Assembly (NCBI GenBank): GCA_013140785.1
Contig: JABFRZ010000598.1
Span: 1-10,130 of the forward strand
Origin: Planctomycetota bacterium
Lineage (GTDB): Bacteria > Planctomycetota > UBA1135 > GCA-002686595
Direction: 5' to 3'
DNA: 10,130 nt
Each line of letters opens with the position of its first letter. The stretch's first letter is position 1. Under the pieces are notes generated by a model. That model worked only from the letters and a program-made list of their open reading frames with translations, searched no databases and had not been told where the DNA came from. The translations under genes and the position numbers were made by a program. This document shows positions 1-7,145 of the stretch, in pieces.

Positions 1-24
1 GCCGAACAGGGCGGCATTCCACGC

Positions 25-438
25 GTGGGGCCGCTCTTCCGGCACTTCTCGAGCAGCTCCTTGCGCGCCCTCGGTGTCAGTTGCCGGACCGCAGCCACGC
101 TGGAACGCGACGCGATCGGGCCCGCGCACCTGGTCCTCGGCACGCTCGAGGTGGACGAAGCTCTGCGCCAGCTCACGAACCTCAGCGCGCCGCGCGCGCG
201 CATGGCGATCTCAGGTCTGGACTGGGACGAGACGCCGCTGCCAGAACGCCGCCTGCCAGGCGAAGAACGCCTGCGCGCCTTGCTCGCTGGTCTTCCCGCC
301 GGGGCCGAAACCCTGGACGTCCTGGCCGACATCGTGACCAGGGGCAGCGAGGAACTCACGGCGCTCCTGCGTCGCCAGAAGGTGACCACCGAGCTGGTGG
401 AGCGTTGCCGCGGCATCTACCGGGATCCGGAGGACTAG
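25..438 (+). CDS. Stand-alone Clp N-domain-like protein, possibly 5'-partial
   Basis: The 137-residue product resembles the double Clp N-domain (ClpA/B/C N-terminal repeat) without any ATPase module. Residues 5-42 align without gaps to the first 38 or so residues of the ClpC encoded downstream, sharing the F-x-x-F opening, the G-x-x-H-L/I-x-L-G core and the hydrophobic pattern. Residues 98-131 resemble the end of the second repeat. In ClpC this domain binds substrates, adaptors and phosphoarginine, so an adaptor or decoy role is possible, but that is inference. The GTG at 25 fits a domain-only protein because the domain begins about four residues later. However, the frame is open to the left edge and no upstream stop is visible, so this could be the C-terminal part of a longer protein. 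No good Shine-Dalgarno sequence is seen. It is followed by a 182-base gap and then the mcsA-like gene. Confidence 0.6.
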   Translation: MGPLFRHFSSSSLRALGVSCRTAATLERDAIGPAHLVLGTLEVDEALRQLTNLSAPRARMAISGLDWDETPLPERRLPGEERLRALLAGLPAGAETLDVLADIVTRGSEELTALLRRQKVTTELVERCRGIYRDPED

Positions 439-620
439 TACTACCTCTCGGGCCGAGCGGATTCGCCCTTCCCTGGCAGCCCTCCAGTCCCGCTCGCAGC
501 CGGGACGACAGGGTGCGGGAAGGCACAGGTTCTCGACGGCCGGATGGGTCTGGGCTATACCAAAGAAGCCTCCAACCCGAAGGGCACGCGTCGAAACCCC
601 GACCCAGCTCCGCCCCGGCG

Positions 621-1145
621 ATGATCTGCGAGCTCTGCAACAAACAACCCGCGACCGTGCATGTCACGGAAATCGCCCACGCCGCGCCGAAGCAGAGCGT
701 GCAGCAGCAGCACATGTGCGACGCCTGCGCGCGTACCCTCGAGCTTCCGGGAGTGCCGGTGGTGATCAGCAAGAGCGCGCCCGAGATCCCGCCCGAGATC
801 CTGAAACTCCTGCGCCAGTCGGCCCAAAAGGCGCGCGCAGACGGGAGCCTCGCGTGCCCGCAGTGCGGCATGTCGCTGGCGGAGTTCCGTAGCAAGGGAC
901 GCTTCGGATGCGCGAAGGACTACGAGGTTTTTCGCGCCCATATCGAGCCGCTGCTCCTGCGCGTCCACAACGCCGGCCGCCACAAGGGACGCATGCCCGG
1001 CATGGACGAGATCTCGCGCCAGCGCCGGCAGCAGCTCTCCGACCTACGCACCAAGCTGGAGACGGCGATCCGCGAGGAAGCCTACGAGAGCGCGGCGCGG
1101 CTGCGTGACGAGATCCAGGAGCTGGAGCAGCCCAAGCTTCCCTGA
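621..1145 (+). CDS. mcsA: McsA-like zinc-finger/UVR-motif protein
   Basis: The 174-residue product has the full layout of McsA, the activator of the protein-arginine kinase McsB and partner of ClpC in Firmicutes. It opens with M-I-C-E-L-C (C3/C6), then has C33/C36, C79/C82 and a fourth site at C97. A C-terminal UVR motif (about residues 136-172, R-E-E-A-Y-E-S-A-A-R-L-R-D-E-I) is probably a coiled hairpin. In the fourth site the sequence is G-C-A-K-D-Y, so the second cysteine of the usual CxxC is aspartate. The start at 621 is chosen by homology (M-I-C-x-x-C is how McsA begins); there is no clear Shine-Dalgarno sequence. The same frame stays open far upstream, but that part overlaps the preceding gene and shows no family similarity. 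The 182 bases before it hold no convincing terminator or promoter. Its place before clpC matches the Firmicutes mcsA-clpC association, although mcsB does not lie between them. Confidence 0.88.
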   Translation: MICELCNKQPATVHVTEIAHAAPKQSVQQQHMCDACARTLELPGVPVVISKSAPEIPPEILKLLRQSAQKARADGSLACPQCGMSLAEFRSKGRFGCAKDYEVFRAHIEPLLLRVHNAGRHKGRMPGMDEISRQRRQQLSDLRTKLETAIREEAYESAARLRDEIQELEQPKLP

Positions 1146-1170
1146 GGGCGCTCGGGTTGTGGGGCGTCCG

Positions 1171-1199
1171 CTGGAAAAGCCCTGGGATCCCGGGATAAT
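1171..1199 (+). promoter_or_regulatory. Candidate sigma70-type promoter for clpC
   Basis: A good -10 box, GATAAT (1194-1199, five of six consensus bases), stands out in GC-rich sequence. It lies 17 bases downstream of a weak -35 box, CTGGAA (1171-1176, three of six). It sits in the 216-base gap between the mcsA-like gene and clpC and would give a 5' leader of roughly 155 bases. The call comes from sequence pattern only. Confidence 0.35.
1181..1194. promoter_or_regulatory. Near-palindrome in the clpC promoter spacer
   Basis: CCTGGGATCCCGGG is a 14-base inverted repeat with one mismatched pair, centred on GGGATCCC. It fills most of the spacer between the candidate -35 and -10 boxes and touches the -10 box. 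A repressor bound here would block transcription, but such GC-rich palindromes also occur by chance. It does not resemble the CIRCE element or a CtsR site. Confidence 0.25.
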
Positions 1200-1361
1200 G
1201 GCGGCCCTGTTCCCCCGGATCTCGCGGCAGCGGCCTGACGGGACCCAGAACCCCGTGCTTGCTGGGCAAACACGGTAAACCTCGGCCCCCTCGAAGGCCG
1301 AAGACCTGGAGACTATCCAGGCGTCCTGCGACCCTCCCTCCGCGACGGAGCCAGCCATCCC

Positions 1362-3896
<2,535 letters not shown>

Positions 3897-3921
3897 AGCC
3901 GTGCACTAGAGTGGAGGGGAA

Positions 3922-4335
3922 ATGCCCCCTCCCATGATGGACGCCGACGAGCACGAGGCCACTCTGCGGGCGGGCTTTCAGCTGTTCGACGCCGGCCGCT
4001 ATCTGGCGGCCCACGAGCTGTTCGAGGAGCTGTGGGAGGAGACCGAGGGAGCGGAGGCCGACTTCTTCAAGGGGCTTGTGCAAGCGGCCATTGCGCTGCA
4101 CCACTTCGAGTCCGGGAATCTGGAAGGCGCCAGCAAGCTCTACAGCGGCCACCGACGCTGCCTCTCGGCCTACCTGCCGGTACACGCCGGCCTCGACGTC
4201 GAGCGCTTCCTGACCGACATGCAGGGCTTCCTCCGACCCGTGCTCGAACGCCGCGCGGGCGAGCCCGTGCCCTTCGAGCGGGACGGCCGCCCGCGCGTTC
4301 GTCTGCGGGAAGAGCACGAAACCGACCCCGGTTGA
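3922..4335 (+). CDS. DUF309 family protein
   Basis: The 137-residue product matches the DUF309 family, small all-helical proteins of unknown function. Visible family signatures are the G-x-Y-x-A-A-H-E-L-F-E-E-L-W-E-E stretch (about residues 18-33) and the G-L-V-Q-A-A-I-A-L-H-H-F-x-x-G-N-L-x-G-A stretch (about 50-69), both rich in the His, Glu and Trp positions typical of the family. The C-terminal part is basic and proline-containing. The ATG at 3922 is preceded by a strong GGAGGGG (3913-3919), which decides the start against the ATGs at 3934 and 3937. It lies 25 bases after clpC and 16 bases before dprA, so it is probably co-transcribed with both. No enzymatic role can be assigned from the sequence. 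Confidence 0.85.
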   Translation: MPPPMMDADEHEATLRAGFQLFDAGRYLAAHELFEELWEETEGAEADFFKGLVQAAIALHHFESGNLEGASKLYSGHRRCLSAYLPVHAGLDVERFLTDMQGFLRPVLERRAGEPVPFERDGRPRVRLREEHETDPG

Positions 4336-4351
4336 AAGCGGTCCAGGGGCT

Positions 4352-5200
4352 GTGAAACCTCCCCTGCACCTGACACCTGGCCAGTCGGGCTGGCCGGCCG
4401 AGCTGAACGAGATCCACCAACCTCCGGAGGAGCTGTGGTTGCGCGGGCGGGCCGAGATCCTCGCGCGGCTGCCACGCGTGGCGATCGTCGGCACGCGCTC
4501 GCCCAGCGCCTACGGCGAGCTCCAAGCCGCGCGCCTCGCGACCTCCATGGCTCTGCACGGCGTGAGCGTGGTGAGCGGCCTCGCGCGCGGCATCGACGAG
4601 ATCGCGCATCGCTCAGCACTGGACGCCGGCGGGGCCACCGTAGCCGTGCTGGGCTCGGGCGTGGATCGCCCCTGGCCGGAGGGCGAGCTCGCGAGCCGCA
4701 TGGAACAAGAGGGTTGCCTCCTCTCGGAGTTCCCTCCCGGCCAGGCTCCGCGCCGGCACCACTTCCCATGGCGCAACCGGCTCATCGCCGGCCTAGCGAG
4801 CGCCGTCGTGGTGGTCGAGGCGGCCTACGCCTCCGGCTCGCTGATCACCGCGCGCTGGGCCGTGGACCAGGGACGAGCGGTGTTCGCCATCCCCGGGCGC
4901 GTCGATCATCCGATGTCCCAGGGTTGCCATCGCCTGCTGCGCGAGGGAGCCGAGCTGCTCGAGTCGCCCTCCGACCTCCTCGCGAGTCTGGGATTCGAGT
5001 CCGCCGCTCCGCGCGAGCAACCCCGGCCATCCCACCCGCTACTCGAGGCCCTGCGCGGCGAAACGCTCGATGCCGACGAGCTGGCGCGGCGGCTCGGGAA
5101 GGGCACGGCCGAGACCCTCGTCGCCCTGGTCGAGCTGGAGCTCACCGGCGCGATCGCGCGCGGGCCCGGCGGGTTGTACCGGCTCAGCGTTCGCCGCTGA
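4352..5200 (+). CDS. dprA: DprA/Smf, DNA-processing protein
   Basis: The 282-residue product is a DprA-type protein, which binds incoming single-stranded DNA during natural transformation and loads RecA. The Rossmann-like core shows V-A-I-V-G-T-R-S-P-S-A-Y-G (about 43-55), S-G-L-A-R-G-I-D (75-82), F-P-W-R-N-R-L-I-A-G (138-147) and G-S-L-I-T-A (162-167). A C-terminal winged-helix-like segment occupies about residues 228-280. Typical DprA proteins have 300-370 residues. This one starts directly at the linker before the core, so the N-terminal SAM/HhH-like domain of many homologues is absent. The GTG start at 4352 lies 16 bases after the DUF309 stop, and an in-frame upstream start would overlap that gene. 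The stop codon abuts the stop of the convergent minus-strand gene. Competence is not proven, since dprA is widespread in non-competent bacteria. Confidence 0.94.
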   Translation: MKPPLHLTPGQSGWPAELNEIHQPPEELWLRGRAEILARLPRVAIVGTRSPSAYGELQAARLATSMALHGVSVVSGLARGIDEIAHRSALDAGGATVAVLGSGVDRPWPEGELASRMEQEGCLLSEFPPGQAPRRHHFPWRNRLIAGLASAVVVVEAAYASGSLITARWAVDQGRAVFAIPGRVDHPMSQGCHRLLREGAELLESPSDLLASLGFESAAPREQPRPSHPLLEALRGETLDADELARRLGKGTAETLVALVELELTGAIARGPGGLYRLSVRR

Positions 5201-5398
5201 TCACCGCACGGACGCGAACAGCGTCTCGAGCAAGAGCATCACCGCCGCGACTGCCGCGCAGGCGGCAACGAAAACGCGAAAGCGCCGGGGAATGCTGCGC
5301 AAAGCCGGGCCGTCCTCGCTCTCGGAGTAGAACGCGCCGAGCGCGCAGATCACGAGCGCGAGCACGAGGAAGAACCCGACGTGGGCGAGCAGGCTCAC
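5201..5398 (-). CDS. Small two-helix membrane protein
   Basis: This 65-residue product is not a recognised family. It begins V(M)-S-L-L-A-H-V-G-F-F and has two hydrophobic segments, about residues 6-24 and 42-62, joined by a polar loop rich in Ser, Glu and Asp and then Arg (Y-S-E-S-E-D-G, R-R-F-R). The GTG start (5398-5396) overlaps the TGA stop (5397-5395) of the upstream membrane gene as GTGA. A GAGG lies 7 bases upstream on the minus strand (5406-5409 on the plus strand). These two signs support translation and coupling to its neighbour. It probably forms a complex with, or assists, the DUF6677-like protein; this is inferred from coupling only. The hydrophobic pattern in a GC-rich sequence makes a chance ORF unlikely but not impossible. 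Confidence 0.72.
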   Translation of the reverse strand: MSLLAHVGFFLVLALVICALGAFYSESEDGPALRSIPRRFRVFVAACAAVAAVMLLLETLFASVR

Positions 5399-6234
5399 GC
5401 TGGCACCTCGCTCGACGCCGGTTCCTTGGCAGGCTCGGCCGCGGATGGAGCGGCCTCGAACCAGCGCTTCTCGGCCACCCCACAGACGTCGAGCATCGCG
5501 AGCACGTTGAGCAGCCCCGCCATGCAGGCGTAGAGCAGCCCGACATCGACCCAGCGCAGCTCGCCCGTGACACGCGGATGGCCGGCGAAGAACTCGAACA
5601 AGACGGACGGCGCACCCAGCAGGAACTGCCCCGACCAGTAGTAGAAGTGCCGTTCGCGCGAGAGGTTCGTGCCGGCGGCCAGCCCGGTGCCAACCACGAA
5701 CAGCCCGGCGAGCAACACGAACACGAGCGTGCCGCGCAGCCGACGACCCTGGAGCCAGTGGCCCAGACCGGGCACGAGCCACGCGCAGGCAAGCAGCAAC
5801 GCCGGGTTCCGCGCGGACGGCGACGGGGCTCGGACGGTGCGGGCGCAGAGGTGCACATGCGCGGCCACGAACAGGTTGAGCACGCCCGAGAGGGATGTGA
5901 GGTAGCCGCCGAGCAGCATGGCTCCAGGGAACGGCATGGGCTCGCTCGCGCCGAAGCCGCTGGACTTCAGGTGCAGCAGCAGCGCGCCGAGATTGCCGGC
6001 CTCGGGCGTGAGCAACGTCGCGAAGGGGCCGCGCAGCTCGGGGTCGAGGTACTCGAAGGTGCGCCCATCGGCCAGGAACCAACCCAGCGCGTAGAGACCC
6101 TCGATCAGTACGAGGACGAGCAACCCGAGGGCTGTGCGACCGACGTACAGGTGCCCCGCTCCCGGCAGGAACCAGGTCAGGAGCACGGCCACGTTCGGGT
6201 CCCCTCTGCGCTCGTTGGAGCTCGTAGGCACCAT
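5395..6234 (-). CDS. DUF6677-like multi-pass membrane protein
   Basis: The 279-residue integral membrane protein has about six hydrophobic segments (about 15-29, 34-54, 102-129, 143-160, 166-187, 229-252). A motif occurs twice: W-F-L-P-G-A-G-H-L-Y-V-G-R at 21-33 and W-L-V-P-G-L-G-H-W-L-Q-G-R at 152-164, each followed by another hydrophobic stretch. This P-G-x-G-H-x-x-x-G-R pattern resembles TM2/DUF5683-type small membrane domains and, as recalled, the planctomycete family DUF6677. The function is unknown. The C-terminal tail (about 258-279) is Ala/Pro/Glu-rich and probably cytoplasmic. The ATG at 6234 is used here. A GTG at 6192-6190 is an alternative with a better AGAGGGG 8 bases upstream, giving a protein 14 residues shorter. 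The next gene downstream is coupled by a GTGA overlap, so the two form an operon. Confidence 0.8.
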   Translation of the reverse strand: MVPTSSNERRGDPNVAVLLTWFLPGAGHLYVGRTALGLLVLVLIEGLYALGWFLADGRTFEYLDPELRGPFATLLTPEAGNLGALLLHLKSSGFGASEPMPFPGAMLLGGYLTSLSGVLNLFVAAHVHLCARTVRAPSPSARNPALLLACAWLVPGLGHWLQGRRLRGTLVFVLLAGLFVVGTGLAAGTNLSRERHFYYWSGQFLLGAPSVLFEFFAGHPRVTGELRWVDVGLLYACMAGLLNVLAMLDVCGVAEKRWFEAAPSAAEPAKEPASSEVPA

Positions 6235-6265
6235 TGGGAGCGCGAGATCCTACGCACCGTCGGGG

Positions 6266-6278
6266 CGCTCGACGAGCG
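6266..6278. promoter_or_regulatory. Perfect palindrome in a divergent promoter region
   Basis: CGCTCGACGAGCG is a perfect 13-base palindrome with a single central base, flanked by GGG on the left and CCC a few bases to the right. It lies in the 70-base gap between the DUF6677-like gene (minus) and the thioesterase gene (plus), the expected place for a shared operator. A weak plus-strand -10-like TATCCT (6288-6293) lies 11 bases before the thioesterase ATG and would imply a very short leader. Confidence 0.25.
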
Positions 6279-6304
6279 TGCCCACGCTATCCTCCTCGCG
6301 CCGC

Positions 6305-6721
6305 ATGCCCGAGCCGCACGAACTCCTGCTGCGCGTCCGCTACTCGGAGACCGACCAGATGCGGATCGTGCACCACGCGAGCTACCTCATCTACATGGAG
6401 GAGGGTCGCACCGCGCTGATGCGCGCGCTGGGGTTTCCCTACGAGGGCGTCGAGCGAAGCGGGTTCGCCATGGCGGTACGCAAGGTCGATCTGCGCTATC
6501 GAGTCGCGGCGCGCTACGGCGACCAGATCGTGGTGCGCACGTGGGTCGAGCGCTTCCGGGGCGCATCGATCCAGTATCGCTGCGAGATCGCGCGCGAGTC
6601 CGACCAGGAGGTCGTGGCGACGGGCTCGGCCGAGGTGGCCTGCCTGCGGCTCGAGGACTTTGCGCCCACGCCCCTGCCGGAGGACATCCGCGCGGCCCTG
6701 GAGCGGTACCTCGCGGGGTGA
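6305..6721 (+). CDS. Hot-dog acyl-CoA thioesterase (YbgC/4-HBA-CoA type)
   Basis: The 138-residue product is a single hot-dog domain of the 4-hydroxybenzoyl-CoA thioesterase/YbgC family, which hydrolyses acyl-CoA or acyl-ACP thioesters. The active-site block is clear: R-Y-S-E-T-D-Q-M-R-I-V-H-H-A-S-Y-L-I-Y with catalytic Asp17, followed by M-E-E-G-R (31-35). The later core V-D-L-R-Y-R-V-A-A-R-Y-G-D (61-73) is the typical second strand region. Length is normal for the family. The ATG at 6305 puts the motif at the family position. The frame is open further upstream, but that part is not domain-like and would cross the divergent promoter. No Shine-Dalgarno sequence is seen. The substrate cannot be told from sequence; related genes often sit with tol-pal or polyketide genes, neither of which is present here. 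Confidence 0.9.
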   Translation: MPEPHELLLRVRYSETDQMRIVHHASYLIYMEEGRTALMRALGFPYEGVERSGFAMAVRKVDLRYRVAARYGDQIVVRTWVERFRGASIQYRCEIARESDQEVVATGSAEVACLRLEDFAPTPLPEDIRAALERYLAG

Positions 6722-6727
6722 GTGCGC

Positions 6728-6949
6728 TCAGGCGCCCTTCTGGAAGTCGTCACCCAGTTCGTCACCCTCCTCGGCCCACTCCTCGAATCCGAGGTCGGCC
6801 AGCACCGCGGGCAGCACAGGAGGGAGGCTGTCGAGGAGCCGATCGCGACAGCTCGGGCAGGTGCGCCCGTCGGGTAGCTGATTCAATCTGGGCCGTGGCC
6901 CGGTGGCCTGGCCACAAGCGATGCAAACCGGCTCGCGGGGCATGGACAT
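6728..6949 (-). CDS. Small CxxC/CxxC zinc-ribbon protein
   Basis: This 73-residue product is not assigned to a known family. It has C9-x-x-C12 and C31-x-x-C34 separated by 18 residues (C-I-A-C-G and C-P-S-C-R), the spacing of a small zinc ribbon, followed by a Leu/Pro-rich stretch and a strongly acidic C-terminus (E-E-W-A-E-E-G-D-E-L-G-D-D). It may bind zinc and contact protein or nucleic acid, but no function can be inferred. Two starts, 6949 (M-S-M) and 6943, are possible; no clear Shine-Dalgarno sequence separates them. It converges on the thioesterase gene with only six bases between the stop codons. It diverges from the isc regulator, and its promoter must lie in the same 196-base intergenic region as the isc leader. 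Confidence 0.68.
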   Translation of the reverse strand: MSMPREPVCIACGQATGPRPRLNQLPDGRTCPSCRDRLLDSLPPVLPAVLADLGFEEWAEEGDELGDDFQKGA

Positions 6950-6975
6950 CTTTTCGGGTCCGGAAGCCGCCCCGC

Positions 6976-7005
6976 TTGAGTCCGCCGAGAGCGCGGACCG
7001 ATAGG
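6976..7005 (+). promoter_or_regulatory. Weak candidate promoter for the isc leader
   Basis: TTGAGT (6976-6981, four of six -35 consensus bases) is followed after 18 bases by GATAGG (7000-7005, three of six -10 bases). The spacer nearly coincides with a perfect inverted repeat, GTCCGC-N7-GCGGAC (6980-6998), which could be an operator. No better plus-strand promoter was found between the terminator and the regulator start. Confidence 0.25.
6980..6998. repeat. Inverted repeat GTCCGC-N7-GCGGAC
   Basis: A perfect six-base-pair stem with a seven-base loop lies between the zinc-ribbon gene and the isc regulator. It can be read either as an RNA hairpin in a long leader or as a DNA operator lying between the weak -35 and -10 boxes of the candidate promoter. 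Confidence 0.45.
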
Positions 7006-7015
7006 CGTCCTGTTC

Positions 7016-7035
7016 CCGGCAGATTCCTCTGCCGG
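7016..7035 (+). promoter_or_regulatory. Hairpin in the isc leader
   Basis: CCGGCAG (7016-7022) and CTGCCGG (7029-7035) form a perfect seven-pair stem with a six-base loop. No T-run follows, so it is not a terminator by itself. A second TGCCGG copy at 7074-7079, directly before the intrinsic terminator, could compete for the same 5' arm. The flanking GAGGAT (7035-7040) can also pair with ATCCTC (7063-7068). Confidence 0.5.
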
Positions 7036-7083
7036 AGGATGGATTCCAGGGCCCCAGAGCGTATCCTCATGGGTGCCGGAAGC

Positions 7084-7108
7084 AGGCCGCCCAGCGCGGC
7101 CTTTCTTT
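7084..7108 (+). terminator. Intrinsic terminator upstream of the isc regulator
   Basis: AGGCCGC (7084-7090) pairs perfectly with GCGGCCT (7096-7102) around a five-base loop, followed by TTCTTT (7103-7108). It therefore has a GC-rich stem plus U-rich tail in the plus direction; the opposite strand lacks a T-tail. It ends 37 bases before the regulator ATG. It may terminate transcripts running through from the thioesterase gene, end a small RNA, or act as an attenuator for the isc operon. Confidence 0.7.
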
Positions 7109-7120
7109 GGGCCTGAAAGC

Positions 7121-7141
7121 GCACTGAATCAGTGCTGATTC
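7121..7141. promoter_or_regulatory. Overlapping palindromes, probable operator of the isc regulator
   Basis: Two perfect inverted repeats overlap. GCACTGAATCAGTGC (7121-7135) has arms of seven bases and one central base. GAATCAG-TG-CTGATTC (7126-7141) has arms of seven and a two-base centre. The block ends four bases before the ATG of the Rrf2-type regulator. Such regulators commonly bind palindromes in their own promoter, so an autoregulatory operator is likely. It does not match the E. coli IscR type 1 consensus well. Confidence 0.55.
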
Positions 7142-7145
7142 CCCG

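Noticed and set aside
521..561. Promoter-like elements before the mcsA-like gene (GGCACAGGTTCTC, TATACC)
   Set aside because: The sigma54-like match lacks the -12 GC element, and the TATACC box has no -35 at suitable distance.
81..620. In-frame upstream extension of the McsA-like protein
   Set aside because: McsA begins with M-I-C-x-x-C at 621; the upstream part is Arg/Ala/Pro-rich and overlaps the Clp N-like gene.
1259..1269. Palindrome TTGC-TGG-GCAA in the clpC leader
   Set aside because: Arms of only four bases, expected by chance in this length; no T-run and no known operator match.
6950..7108. Possible SRP RNA or tRNA in the isc leader (GTCCGGAAG near 6958, hairpin near 7016)
   Set aside because: The rest of the SRP symmetric-loop consensus is missing, and the hairpin loop at 7023-7028 is not a T-loop; no cloverleaf could be drawn.
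4435..7116. 893-codon plus-strand open frame crossing dprA, the membrane genes and the thioesterase
   Set aside because: It overlaps well-supported genes in other frames and strands and encodes Arg/Pro/Gly-rich sequence without domains.
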